Shown here piece after piece: positions 16,756 through 27,320 of a stretch of 64,000 nucleotides of DNA. The DNA comes from an uncultured Rikenellaceae bacterium (lineage in GTDB: Bacteria; Bacteroidota; Bacteroidia; Bacteroidales; Rikenellaceae), in assembly GCA_910577285.1 (NCBI GenBank), contig CAJTLO010000006.1, forward strand, positions 3,474 to 67,473. The letters run 5' to 3'. A program made the position numbers and the translations under genes. The notes below the pieces were generated by a model. The model was not told the DNA's origin, did not search any database, and saw only the letters and a list, made by a program, of their open reading frames with translations. Positions within the stretch are counted from its first letter, which is position 1. Each line of letters opens with the position of its first letter.

Positions 16756-18039
16756 ATGAAGAACAGGCTGGTTGTCGTCGGAACCCAGTGGGGGGACGAA
16801 GGAAAAGGGAAGATAACCGATTATTATGCCAAAGATGCCGATGTGGTGGTACGTTACCAGGGCGGTAACAACGCCGGCCACACCATCACTTTCGACGGGC
16901 AGCGCTTCGCCCTGCAGAGCATTCCGTCGGGAATATTCAATCCGCACATCAGGAATGTGATGGCCAACGGCATGGTGGTGAACCCTGTGAGTGTGGTCAG
17001 CGAGCTGGAAGCGTTGGAGGCGCGCGGCATCCGGGATTACAATCTCTATATTTCCGACCGTGCCGCGGTCGTGATGCCCTACCACTCGGTGCTCGACGGC
17101 GCGTTGGAATCGATGAAGGGCGGTAAGCTGATCGGGACCACCAAGAAGGGAATCGGTCCTGCGTATTCCGACAAGTACGAACGGACGGGGATACGCATGG
17201 GCGACCTGCTCGATGCCGACTATTTCGCCGCGAGGTTGCGCGATGCGTTGGAGGAGAAGAACATGGTGCTGCGGATGCTGGGTTGCGAACCCATGTCGTT
17301 CGACGCTATTTATGCTCAGTACATGGAGCTGGCCGCCAAGCTCGGCAAATACATATGCGACACGTCGGTACTGATCAACGAGGAGATAGAGAAGGGCTCG
17401 AAGGTGTTGTTCGAGGGGGCGCAGGGTGTCATGCTCTGCATCGACCACGGCACCTATCCCTATGTGACCTCCTCCAGCCCTACGGCTTCGAGCGTGCCGC
17501 AGAATACGGGCATCGCTCCGCGGTATGTCGATAACGTGCTCGGCGTCTGCAAGGCCTACACCACGCGGGTGGGCGAGGGACCTTTCCCCACCGAGCTCGA
17601 GGGACCCACGGCGGATGCGATCCGCGAGCGCGGTCACGAGTACGGTACCGTGACGGGACGTCCGCGCAGGGTGGGGTGGCTCGATGCGGTGGTGCTCAAC
17701 CATACCCGCCGGGTGAGCGGCATCGACTATCTGGCGCTCATGCTGTTCGATGTGCTCTCCGGGCTCGATACGGTGAAGATATGCGTCGCTTACGAACTCG
17801 ACGGAGAGCGTATCGAGACCATGCCCTCCACCATTCCGCAATTCCAGCGTTGCAAGCCGATCTATATCGAGATGCCCGGCTGGAAAGAGGATATTACCGG
17901 CATCAAGAGCTTTGAAGAGTTGCCGCAGGCGGCTCAGGACTACGTACGGAAGATCGAGGAGTTGACCCGGATCAAGGTCGCCGTGCTTTCGGTCGGTCCC
18001 GACAGGATGCAGACCGTGCGGCTTTGCGAGATATTTTAA
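16756..18039 (+). CDS. purA: Adenylosuccinate synthetase
   Basis: 427 aa, full length. The N-terminal GTP-binding loop GTQWGDEGKGKITD (9-22) carries the catalytic Asp, GGNNAGHTI (36-44) the catalytic His, and GTTKKGIGPAYSDK and RPRRVGWLDAV the IMP/aspartate-binding segments. It makes adenylosuccinate from IMP, aspartate and GTP. Co-transcribed with purB; a strong terminator follows at 18078. Confidence 0.98.
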   Translation: MKNRLVVVGTQWGDEGKGKITDYYAKDADVVVRYQGGNNAGHTITFDGQRFALQSIPSGIFNPHIRNVMANGMVVNPVSVVSELEALEARGIRDYNLYISDRAAVVMPYHSVLDGALESMKGGKLIGTTKKGIGPAYSDKYERTGIRMGDLLDADYFAARLRDALEEKNMVLRMLGCEPMSFDAIYAQYMELAAKLGKYICDTSVLINEEIEKGSKVLFEGAQGVMLCIDHGTYPYVTSSSPTASSVPQNTGIAPRYVDNVLGVCKAYTTRVGEGPFPTELEGPTADAIRERGHEYGTVTGRPRRVGWLDAVVLNHTRRVSGIDYLALMLFDVLSGLDTVKICVAYELDGERIETMPSTIPQFQRCKPIYIEMPGWKEDITGIKSFEELPQAAQDYVRKIEELTRIKVAVLSVGPDRMQTVRLCEIF

Positions 18040-18077
18040 ATCTTCGGGGGGACAGGAGTGTCTCCGCGATGAATGTC

Positions 18078-18118
18078 AGGTTCCCCGATCGTCGCGGCGA
18101 TCGGGGAACCTTGTTTTT
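18078..18118 (+). terminator. Terminator of purB-purA
   Basis: Perfect 14-bp stem AGGTTCCCCGATCG (18078-18091) with 18098-18111, 6-nt loop, then TGTTTTT. Confidence 0.9.
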
Positions 18119-18213
18119 CCCGGACGTTGCTCCTCTCCGGCAGGTTGGACGGATGGCGGATCGGTTTTATGAAATAATCCGTATCTTTAGATAGTATTTC
18201 AAGCGATGGGTCT

Positions 18214-18660
18214 ATGTGGAGAAAGCGAATAACGACAGGATGTCTCCTGCTCCTGTGGGGTGGAGGAACGGTCGGGGCCGGCGAACCGGTGCCGACGGCC
18301 GACAGCATCGTACTCGAGTTGCCGTCGGCACCCTCCGTATCCGGTGCCGTCGGAGAGAGCGACGGATTCTATGTGTACGCTACGCTCGGATTTCGGCTGG
18401 CGTGGAGCGGCATTACGGTGTATCTGAATTTCGGGGTGGACCAGCTCCGGCCCTACCTGATGGATGACCAGGGGAACCGCTTGGTGTTCGACAGCCGTCT
18501 CGAAGCGCTCAACTACCTCTCGGCGCGTGGATGGGAATTGGTGCAGGTCTATTTGGATGTCGATGACGGCGATTCGTCGGAACGCTATCTGTTAAGGAAG
18601 AGGCTGCGCGATTTTACGCCGCAGGAGCGGCAGATTTACGACAATTATGTCAGAAGGTGA
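18214..18660 (+). CDS. Small exported protein of unknown function
   Basis: 148 aa with a signal peptide (MWRKRITTGCLLLLWGGGT, cleavage near VGAGEP). The mature part has a serine/valine-rich segment and then an alpha/beta-looking region with DDQGNRLVFDSRLEALNYLSA and RGWELVQVYLDV. The last pattern, a variable strand after ARGWELV, recalls small DUF4177-like domains of Gram-positives, but this is not firm. It is preceded by a TATCTTTA element at 18182-18189 and followed by a bidirectional hairpin at 18707. Not recognised beyond this. Confidence 0.75.
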   Translation: MWRKRITTGCLLLLWGGGTVGAGEPVPTADSIVLELPSAPSVSGAVGESDGFYVYATLGFRLAWSGITVYLNFGVDQLRPYLMDDQGNRLVFDSRLEALNYLSARGWELVQVYLDVDDGDSSERYLLRKRLRDFTPQERQIYDNYVRR

Positions 18661-18706
18661 CGGTGACAGAGACTTTCGGGCGGCTTGTCGCGTAGTATAA
18701 AAAGGA

Positions 18707-18735
18707 ATGCGTGCCGGGTGACTCCCGGCACGCAT
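18707..18735. terminator. Bidirectional terminator between convergent genes
   Basis: ATGCGTGCCGGG (18707-18718) pairs with CCCGGCACGCAT (18724-18735). T-rich sequence follows on the plus strand, and TTTTTATAC lies beyond it on the minus strand. It serves the genes on both sides. Confidence 0.8.
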
Positions 18736-18775
18736 CTTTTATCCGTTCGGAGAACGGTCGCAGCATTCTTTTCGG

Positions 18776-19255
18776 TTAATCGGGAAGCCGGCACTCGGTC
18801 GGAGTAGGGGTATTGAAATAGGTGTCGTATGCGGTCACAATGCTTGCCGCACCTGTCAGCAGGCTGCCTATGATCGCTCCTTTGATAATCACCCGCTTCA
18901 CGGTGAACTTGGTGCGGCTGAAGAGTCCGGCGAACAATCCGCCGCCGATGGCGCCGAAACCGAAGCCGATGATGAGGTCGCGCAGGCAGAAAAGCACCCG
19001 CTTGAAGTAGAACCAAAAGCCGTGGGGAGCGGACGTTTCGCCATGGACGGCCGGGGTGATCGTCGGGGCGGTGTCGTCGGTTTCGGCCGGAACGTATTGC
19101 CCGCACTCCGGACAGAGAACGGTTTCGGGAGCGGTATGCTCCCCGTAAGCGGTATCCTCGACCGATGCGGCGGAAGGGGATGTGTCGGCGTAGACCGGTG
19201 TACCGGGCGACAGGGCCAGAACGAGTGCGGCGCAGAAGAGATAGAAGGTTTTTAT
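18776..19255 (-). CDS. Small exported membrane protein, unknown function, apparent ATA start
   Basis: A continuous 159-codon frame on the minus strand reads as a complete exported protein. It has a signal peptide KTFYLFCAALVLALSPGTPV then YA, a zinc-ribbon-like half motif LCPECGQY near 58, an acidic/Thr-rich linker, and a Gly-rich transmembrane region (LIIGFGFGAIGGGLFAGLF) followed by a second span (GAIIGSLLTGAASIV). The codon directly before KTF, where Met is expected, is ATA (19253-19255). The first conventional start in frame is GTG at 18997, which would discard the signal peptide and linker. Either ATA initiates, or the start has been lost by a G-to-A change, or the base is an error. Upstream, a TATATTTA box near 19315 fits a promoter. 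Confidence 0.6.
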   Translation of the reverse strand: MKTFYLFCAALVLALSPGTPVYADTSPSAASVEDTAYGEHTAPETVLCPECGQYVPAETDDTAPTITPAVHGETSAPHGFWFYFKRVLFCLRDLIIGFGFGAIGGGLFAGLFSRTKFTVKRVIIKGAIIGSLLTGAASIVTAYDTYFNTPTPTECRLPD

Positions 19256-19607
19256 GGTAGTAGTTTTTGTGAGGTAATAGTGTTTACATGCGCTTGTGAT
19301 GTTGTGTTTGGTAAATATAATAATAAAAAGTGGTGAATGGGCGAAGCGTGCGTTTTTTTGAATAGGACCGGCTTAGTTTTCCGACCTGTGTTTTGGGCCT
19401 TGAGGATCGGGCGGCGGCGACGGGGCGCTCCGGTTCCGTTTATCGGAAGTTGGCGGCGAATACCGATTGCTGTCGGCATGGGATTGATGCGGTGGACCCG
19501 GACACCTCCTCCGGTACCTCTCCCGCAAGGGGTGGAATGAACAGCGAACGTAGCCGGATGGTCGGATGCTGCCCGGCGTACGGTGTCTTCTTCGGGCTGC
19601 GGTGAAA
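19256..19607. other. Intergenic stretch without a credible gene
   Basis: About 350 bp between divergently placed neighbours; AT-rich near 19290-19340, GC-rich after. Nothing recognised apart from the hutI-side hairpin that follows. Confidence 0.5.
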
Positions 19608-19641
19608 CATTTCAGGGGGACCGAAAGGTCCCCCTGAAATG
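19608..19641 (-). terminator. Terminator of the hut operon
   Basis: Perfect 15-bp stem CATTTCAGGGGGACC (19608-19622) with 19627-19641 around a GAAA loop, 20 bp after the hutI stop. Confidence 0.85.
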
Positions 19642-19661
19642 CAATTGACAGGCTGCTCGGG

Positions 19662-20900
19662 CTACAGTACCTTTTTGCCTTCCAGCACAAGTCCTGCAGT
19701 GAGGGAGGTGCCGTAGGCGTAGGGGATGAATTCGAGCGACGATACCGGCTCCGTGATCCAGAGGTTGGCCTTTTTGCCTTTGGTGATGCTGCCGTGCGTT
19801 GCCTGGAGTCCCATGGCGTAGGCGCCGTTCAGGGTGGCTGCATGGAAAGCCTCCTGCGGGTTCATGCGCAGCTTGATGCAGGCGAGCGACACGATGAACT
19901 TCATGTTGCCCGAGGGCGACGAGCCCGGATTGAAGTCGGAGGCGATCGCCACGCCGAGTCCGGCGTCAATCATCCGGCGTGCCGGCGGGTAGTTCATGCC
20001 CAGGAAAAAGGCGGCGCCCGGCAGGATGGTCGGCATGGTCTGCGAGTCGAGCAGGGCTGCGATCTCCTCCTCGCCGGTGAACTCGAGGTGGTCTACGGAG
20101 AGTGCGCCGTGCGCTACGCCCACCTGTATTCCGCCCGATGCGGCGAGTTCGTTGGCGTGTATTTTGGGACGCATGCCGTACTTCGCACCGCATTCGAGCA
20201 TGCGGGCGGTCTCCTCCGGCGTGAAGAAGCCGCGGTCGCAGAAGACATCCACGAAGTCGGCCAGCCCTTCGGCTGCCACGGCGGGAATCATCTCCCGGCA
20301 GATGAGGTCGACATACTCCGCCTGGCGGCCGATGTAGTCGCGGGCCACGGCATGGGCGCCGAGGAAGGTGGCGCGGATGGTCATGGGCGACTCCTCGGCC
20401 ATGCGGCGGATGACGCGCAGCATCTTCAGTTCGTCTTCCGTGGAGAGGCCGTAACCGCTTTTGATTTCGGCGGCACCCGTTCCCGATTCCATCATTTGCC
20501 GCAGGCGCGGCATGGCTTCTTCGTAGAGTTCCTGTTCGCTGGCCGTGTGCAGGCGGTCTGCCGAGTTGAGGATGCCACCGCCGCGGCGGGCGATCTCCTC
20601 GTAGGAGAGACCGTTGATCTTGTCCACGAACTCGCCTTCGCGGCTTCCGGCGTAGACGATGTGCGTGTGCGAGTCGCAGAAGGCGGGCAGTACGACGCCT
20701 CCGCGGGCGTCGATCTCTTCGTCCGCCCTCCCTTCGGGCAGCTCTTCCATCGGTCCGTAGGCGGTGATGAGGCCGTCCTCGGCGGTCAGGTAGGCGTTCC
20801 CGATGGTCTCCAGGCGTTTCATGTCGGCGCCCGTGACACGTGCGCGTCCGCTTTCGTCGATACCGGCGAGCGTGCCTATGTTCTTGATCGTTAGTTTCAT
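19662..20900 (-). CDS. hutI: Imidazolonepropionase
   Basis: 412 aa from the ATG at 20900 (MKLTIKNIGT). An upstream in-frame ATG at 20945 adds only a non-conserved tail. An amidohydrolase barrel with the metal-binding HxH in CDSHTHIVYAG (His78, His80), EIKSGYGLSTEDELKML near 165, HANELAASGG near 246 and the Asp in IASDFNPGSSPSGN near 325. It opens 4-imidazolone-5-propionate to N-formimino-L-glutamate, the third step of histidine breakdown. Last gene of the ftcD-hutU-hutH-hutI operon. Confidence 0.96.
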   Translation of the reverse strand: MKLTIKNIGTLAGIDESGRARVTGADMKRLETIGNAYLTAEDGLITAYGPMEELPEGRADEEIDARGGVVLPAFCDSHTHIVYAGSREGEFVDKINGLSYEEIARRGGGILNSADRLHTASEQELYEEAMPRLRQMMESGTGAAEIKSGYGLSTEDELKMLRVIRRMAEESPMTIRATFLGAHAVARDYIGRQAEYVDLICREMIPAVAAEGLADFVDVFCDRGFFTPEETARMLECGAKYGMRPKIHANELAASGGIQVGVAHGALSVDHLEFTGEEEIAALLDSQTMPTILPGAAFFLGMNYPPARRMIDAGLGVAIASDFNPGSSPSGNMKFIVSLACIKLRMNPQEAFHAATLNGAYAMGLQATHGSITKGKKANLWITEPVSSLEFIPYAYGTSLTAGLVLEGKKVL

Positions 20901-21005
20901 TGTGCTGGTGTTTGCGGGCCGTGCCCGGTGTGTATTATAAGGCACCGCTTTCCGTTATGTTCGGCGGAAAGCGGCGACCTTGTTGTAAATGGTGCGAGGG
21001 CGGTA

Positions 21006-22490
21006 CTACATGCCCCTGACGAACTGTACCGAGCTCTCGATGTGGGGGTACATGATCTCGTCGTTGGAGATGAACGGTACCCGTTTGCGGTATTCGGCGA
21101 ATATCGCTTCGATGGCCGGCGACGATTTGAGGGGGCGGCGGAACTCCAGCGCCTGGGCGGCGTTGAAAAGTTCGATGGCGAGCACCCGTTCGGTGTTGTT
21201 CACGATACGATAGAGCTTGGTAGCCGCATTGGAACCCATGCTCACATGGTCCTCCTGGCCCTGCGAGGAGGGGATGGAGTCGGCCGAGGCAGGCATGCAG
21301 AGGCCTTTGCTCTGGCTTACGATCGATGCTGCGGTGTACTGCGGAATCATGAAGCCGCTGTTAAGACCGGGGTTGGCCACGAGGAACGAAGGAAGTCCGC
21401 GCGAACCCGAGATGAGTTTGTAGGTGCGGCGTTCGGAGATGTTGCCCAGTTCGGAAACCGCGATGGCGAGGAAGTCCATCGCTACGGCGATCGGCTGACC
21501 GTGGAAGTTGCCGGCCGAGATGACGATGTCTTCGTCGGGGAATACCGTGGGGTTGTCCGTGACGCTGTTGATCTCGGTGGTGATGACGCTCTCCACGTAG
21601 TCGATGGTATCTTTCGACGCGCCGTGTACCTGCGGAACGCAGCGGAACGAGTAGGGGTCCTGAACGTGTTCCTTGTGGCGTGCGATCAGTTCGCTGCCCT
21701 GGAGCAGTTCGCGGAAATTGCGAGCCGTTTCGAGCTGTCCGCGGTGTGCACGCACTTTATGGACGGGTTCGTAGAAAGGTTCGATGCGTCCGTCGAATGC
21801 GTCCAGCGACATGGCTCCGATCTTGTCGGCGCATTCGGAGAGGCGGCGTGCGTTCACGATGCACCATACGCCGAACGAGCTCATGAATTGCGTGCCGTTC
21901 AGCAGGGCGAGTCCCTCTTTCGACTGCAACTCGATGGGCTGCCAGCCGAACTTCTTCAGTACTTCGGCCGCCGGTACGTCTTTTCCTTCGAACTCCACTT
22001 CGCCCAGGCCCAGCAGCGGGAGCGACATGTGGGCGAGCGGAGCGAGGTCGCCCGATGCGCCCAGCGAACCCTGCTGGTAGATGATGGGCAGGACGTCGTT
22101 GTTGAAGAAATCGATGAGCCGCTCCACGGTGGCTACCTGTACGCCCGAGTGGCCGTAGGAGAGCGACTGGATCTTCAGCAGCAGAATCAGACGGACGATC
22201 GGGGAGGGAACCCGTTCGCCGGTGCCGCAGGCGTGCGACATGACGAGGTTCTTCTGCAGTTCGCCCAGCCGTTTCTTGTCTACCGAGATGTTGCACAGCG
22301 AACCGAAACCGGTGGTTACGCCGTAAATCGGTGCGGCGTCCTTCTCTTCGGTCTTGCTGTCGAGGTAGTCGCGGCAGCGCTGGATGCGTGCGCGGGCGTC
22401 GTCCGAGAGTTCGAGCCGATACCCCCCGGCGGCTATCTCGTAAGCCTGCTGCGGGGTGATGTGTGCGGATGATATCAGATGCGTTTTCAT
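21006..22490 (-). CDS. hutH: Histidine ammonia-lyase
   Basis: 494 aa. The Ala-Ser-Gly triad that cyclises to the MIO electrophile is in GSLGASGDLAPLAH near residues 140-153. YGVTTGFGSL near 52 supplies the catalytic Tyr loop, and QDPYSFRCVPQVHGA and EINSVTDNPTVF are standard active-site segments. It deaminates histidine to urocanate. Second-to-last gene of the hut operon; the start at 22490 lies 126 bp after hutU, a gap that contains a GC-rich hairpin. Confidence 0.97.
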   Translation of the reverse strand: MKTHLISSAHITPQQAYEIAAGGYRLELSDDARARIQRCRDYLDSKTEEKDAAPIYGVTTGFGSLCNISVDKKRLGELQKNLVMSHACGTGERVPSPIVRLILLLKIQSLSYGHSGVQVATVERLIDFFNNDVLPIIYQQGSLGASGDLAPLAHMSLPLLGLGEVEFEGKDVPAAEVLKKFGWQPIELQSKEGLALLNGTQFMSSFGVWCIVNARRLSECADKIGAMSLDAFDGRIEPFYEPVHKVRAHRGQLETARNFRELLQGSELIARHKEHVQDPYSFRCVPQVHGASKDTIDYVESVITTEINSVTDNPTVFPDEDIVISAGNFHGQPIAVAMDFLAIAVSELGNISERRTYKLISGSRGLPSFLVANPGLNSGFMIPQYTAASIVSQSKGLCMPASADSIPSSQGQEDHVSMGSNAATKLYRIVNNTERVLAIELFNAAQALEFRRPLKSSPAIEAIFAEYRKRVPFISNDEIMYPHIESSVQFVRGM

Positions 22491-22616
22491 TTCTTTTTCG
22501 TTTTTTGTCCCGCTCCGGCCGGGGGTGTCCGGCGGGAGCGGGGAGTATTCATGATTGGATTACCGTTTTGCGGCCTGGCGCCCGAAAGGGCGGAAACCGT
22601 TGACAGACTTTTCGGC

Positions 22617-24641
<2,025 letters not shown>

Positions 24642-24660
24642 GGGTATGTATGGTTTGAAA

Positions 24661-24692
24661 TCCGAGCGGGATACGCAGGTATCCCGCTCGGA
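24661..24692 (-). promoter_or_regulatory. Perfect intercistronic hairpin between ftcD and hutU
   Basis: A 14-bp perfect stem TCCGAGCGGGATAC (24661-24674) with 24679-24692 and a GCAG loop fills the 58-bp gap. On the minus strand it is followed by TTTC and no real T-run, so partial termination or an mRNA-stability/processing element is more likely than full termination. Confidence 0.6.
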
Positions 24693-24699
24693 CGGTTTA

Positions 24700-26400
24700 T
24701 CAGTCTATTTTCTGGTGTACGATCTCCAGCACCTCTTTTTCGAGCTGCTCGGCTTCGCGGGCGATGTCGGCAGCCTGGGCGATGAGCGCTTCGGCCGCGC
24801 TGCGGTCCTTGAGACCGGCGGCGTTGATCTTCACGTTGAGCTGTGCGCCGAGTACGGCCGAGCGGGCCATCAGTGCGCCCACACCGGCGTCGGATACCGA
24901 GTTGGGGTTGCCCTCTGCGGCCATCGCCTTGACGATCTCGAAGACCTTCACCGATGCCTGCATCGTGCGCAGGGGTACCTGCGTGGCATAGAGGGTAGCC
25001 TCCTGGAGAGCCTGCGAGCGTGCGGCCTTCTCGGCATCGGTTCCCTTGGGCATGGCGAAGACGTCCATGATGCGGTTGAACGCTTCGGTGTCTTCGTCCA
25101 CCAGCATGAGCAGTTCGCTCATGAGTGCCTGGCCTTTGTCGGCCCATTCCGAGAACTCGGCCCAGCGGGCATCCCATCCGGCCTTGTGCGAGGAGAGGTT
25201 GGCGACCATGGTGCCCAAAGCGGCGCCCAGTGCTCCGGCGTATGCCGAGATGGAGCCGCCGCCCGGTGCGGGCGATTCGCTTGCGGTTTCGTCGGCGAAG
25301 CCTTTGCAGGTGAGGTCGATCAGACGGTTCTTCTTGTTGTCCGCTTCGAGGAGGTACTCGATGACCTTCTCCTCGGGTTTGAACGGTGCCAGGTCGCTGA
25401 GACCCATGCTGTGGATGGCGATCTTGAGGAGTTCCGCCTCGGAGATGCCCGTCGAACGCTGCTGCTTGCGCAGGAAGTATTTACCCGCCTCGATGAGGGA
25501 GTTCCTCGGCACCAGACCGACGATCTCCGTACCCGTCACCCGTACGCCGCGGGCCGCAGCGGCGCGGCACACCTCGTCGAACGCCTCGTGGAGCGACGTC
25601 TGCTTGATGTCGGTGATGTTCATCGAAACCTGGGCCACGCCGTATTCGGGAATGAACCAGCCGATGGCCTTGGTACCTTTGAGCGTGCCGGGGATCATGA
25701 TGGTGCGGCCTTCGGCATCTTTCATCGGTTTGCCTACGGGCGAACCTCCTTCGCGCATGGGACGGCCCTTCTCGCGTACGTCGTAGGCGATGGCGTTGGC
25801 CCGGCGGGTGGAGGTGGTGTTGAGGTTGAAGTTTACGGCGATGAGGAAGTCGCGTGCACCCACTACCGTCGCGCCGCTGCGTGCGGCCTGTTCGGTGTAC
25901 TTGCCGGGACCGAAGTCGGGAGCCTCGTCGGGATCGGAGATGCGTTTCTCCAGACCTTCGTATTCGCCCTTACGGCATACGGCCAGGTTGCGCCTTTCGG
26001 GACGCTGCGCGGCCGCTTCGTAGTTGTAGGTGGGGATTGCGAGTTCGTCGTAGATTCGCTTGGCCAGCGTGCGGGCTATCTCGGCGCACTCCTCGAGGGT
26101 GATGCCCGCCACGGGGATGATCGGCAGTACGTCCGTCGCACCGATGCGCGGGTGCGCCCCTTTGTGCTGGCGCATGTCGATGAGCTCCGAAGCCTTACGC
26201 ACACCGCGGAAAGCCGCTTCGGCTACCGCTTCCGGTTCGCCCACGAACGTCACCACCGTGCGGTTGGTCGCCTGGCCGGGGTCTACGTCCAGTAACTTGA
26301 TGCCCTCTACGGAGGTGATGGCGTCGGTGATCTCTTTGATGATACCCATGTCGCGTCCCTCGCTGAAATTGGGAACGCATTCTACAAGCCTTTTGTTCAT
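24700..26400 (-). CDS. ftcD: Glutamate formimidoyltransferase / formimidoyl-THF cyclodeaminase fusion
   Basis: 566 aa. The N-terminal formiminotransferase starts with the signature CVPNFSEGRDMG (8-19), has HKGAHPRIGATDVLPIIPV near 78 and extends to about 300. The C-terminal cyclodeaminase begins near 360, with ESPAPGGGSISAYAGALGAA as its hallmark. The fused order matches the vertebrate FTCD enzyme. It moves the formimino group from FIGLU to tetrahydrofolate and releases ammonia, giving glutamate and 5,10-methenyl-THF. First gene of the hut operon, so the operon leads from histidine to glutamate plus a one-carbon unit. Confidence 0.96.
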   Translation of the reverse strand: MNKRLVECVPNFSEGRDMGIIKEITDAITSVEGIKLLDVDPGQATNRTVVTFVGEPEAVAEAAFRGVRKASELIDMRQHKGAHPRIGATDVLPIIPVAGITLEECAEIARTLAKRIYDELAIPTYNYEAAAQRPERRNLAVCRKGEYEGLEKRISDPDEAPDFGPGKYTEQAARSGATVVGARDFLIAVNFNLNTTSTRRANAIAYDVREKGRPMREGGSPVGKPMKDAEGRTIMIPGTLKGTKAIGWFIPEYGVAQVSMNITDIKQTSLHEAFDEVCRAAAARGVRVTGTEIVGLVPRNSLIEAGKYFLRKQQRSTGISEAELLKIAIHSMGLSDLAPFKPEEKVIEYLLEADNKKNRLIDLTCKGFADETASESPAPGGGSISAYAGALGAALGTMVANLSSHKAGWDARWAEFSEWADKGQALMSELLMLVDEDTEAFNRIMDVFAMPKGTDAEKAARSQALQEATLYATQVPLRTMQASVKVFEIVKAMAAEGNPNSVSDAGVGALMARSAVLGAQLNVKINAAGLKDRSAAEALIAQAADIAREAEQLEKEVLEIVHQKID

Positions 26401-26674
26401 GATTGTGGTTCGTTATTGTTTTTGATATTCGGTGTTTCAATCCGCCTTCAAATTTAACGGTTTTATTTTAAACCTTAAATAGAAGGGGTGTTATAAATCG
26501 CTGTTTTTCGGCGACCGGACAGGGAGCCCCGAAGGAGCGTGTCCTCCGGAATCGGATGTGAAGGTTGGTAAGGGATGTTGGATTTTTAATCGATTGTTGG
26601 TATTTTGAATTGGTGTCCTTGGGTTTTTGAATTTATTTTACTTTATTTGTAATGAAACTACAACTTGAAGCCTT
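26401..26674. other. AT-rich divergent intergenic region between ftcD and the lipoprotein unit
   Basis: Markedly AT-rich compared with its surroundings. It holds the hut promoter at its left end and probably a promoter for the small lipoprotein unit at its right (TTTATTTG near 26643). Confidence 0.55.
26449..26479 (-). promoter_or_regulatory. Promoter of the hut operon
   Basis: On the minus strand TTTA (26479-26476), 19 nt, then TAAATTTG (26456-26449), about 50 bp upstream of ftcD. No operator-like palindrome was recognised next to it. Confidence 0.6.
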
Positions 26675-26764
26675 ATGAGAAAATTGCATGGATTTTTGAT
26701 GTGTATTTTTTGTGCAGTGTATAGTGTCTGCTGTACAGAAATGAATAGAGAAATGATGAATTAA
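26675..26764 (+). CDS. Short secreted or lipoprotein-like peptide (29 aa)
   Basis: ATG at 26675, stop at 26762-26764, too short for usual gene calling. The sequence is MRKLHGFLMCIFCAVYSVCC followed by TEMNREMMN: a basic start, hydrophobic core and Cys at the place of a lipobox, ending 13 bp before the next lipoprotein gene. It could be a real small peptide, a leader, or a truncated copy of the following lipoprotein's signal region. Only the sequence pattern supports it. Confidence 0.35.
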   Translation: MRKLHGFLMCIFCAVYSVCCTEMNREMMN

Positions 26765-26777
26765 AAAACAGTACGTT

Positions 26778-27272
26778 ATGAGAATGAAGCAAAATTGTTT
26801 TTTGTTAGTCGCGGTGCTGTGCGCAGCGGCGCTCGTTGTGGGTTGCGAAAAGCGCCCCGTGGCGCAGGAAGAGGAGGATAAGAAAGGGGATGTCGATTAT
26901 ATCTGCAGCACATCCTGCTACCGTTATGTGAACGGGACGTCCGGTCCCCTGAGCGTGGAGTTTCATTCCATGGATTACGATTTGACGCCCCCGCCCGTAG
27001 AGGAGGCTTTTACGGTCGTTGCCGGTGGGCGGTATGAAATCCGTTTTGCCGGTTTCGGCGTCTTTCCCGGACCGTTCTGCCTCGGATACGATACGTGGGT
27101 GAAGGTGTCGCAGGGGGAGCGGCAGGTCGTGCAACGGGCAGGGGAGGCGTCGGCTTTCCTGCTCGATCTGGCCGCCTATGAACGACTGGAAGGAGACCGC
27201 CTCACCCGTGTGTACGAGTATCGGTTTACGGATGCCGATTTCGAGGGGACGGAACCGGTCGGTGCGCAGTAG
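26778..27272 (+). CDS. Predicted lipoprotein, unknown function
   Basis: 164 aa. A signal peptide ends in the lipobox LVVGC (Cys23). The mature part begins with a charged EEEDKKGD linker, then a beta-rich domain with CSTSCYRYVNGTSGPLSV; two nearby Cys could form a disulphide. The pattern 'xxYVNxTSGPLxVxF' is common in Bacteroidetes surface lipoproteins of unknown role. Convergent with glycerate kinase. Confidence 0.75.
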   Translation: MRMKQNCFLLVAVLCAAALVVGCEKRPVAQEEEDKKGDVDYICSTSCYRYVNGTSGPLSVEFHSMDYDLTPPPVEEAFTVVAGGRYEIRFAGFGVFPGPFCLGYDTWVKVSQGERQVVQRAGEASAFLLDLAAYERLEGDRLTRVYEYRFTDADFEGTEPVGAQ

Positions 27273-27320
27273 CGGGAAGGTTCGTGAAGAGTGCGTTCCC
27301 GTGCGGGGTACGGCAGCCCG

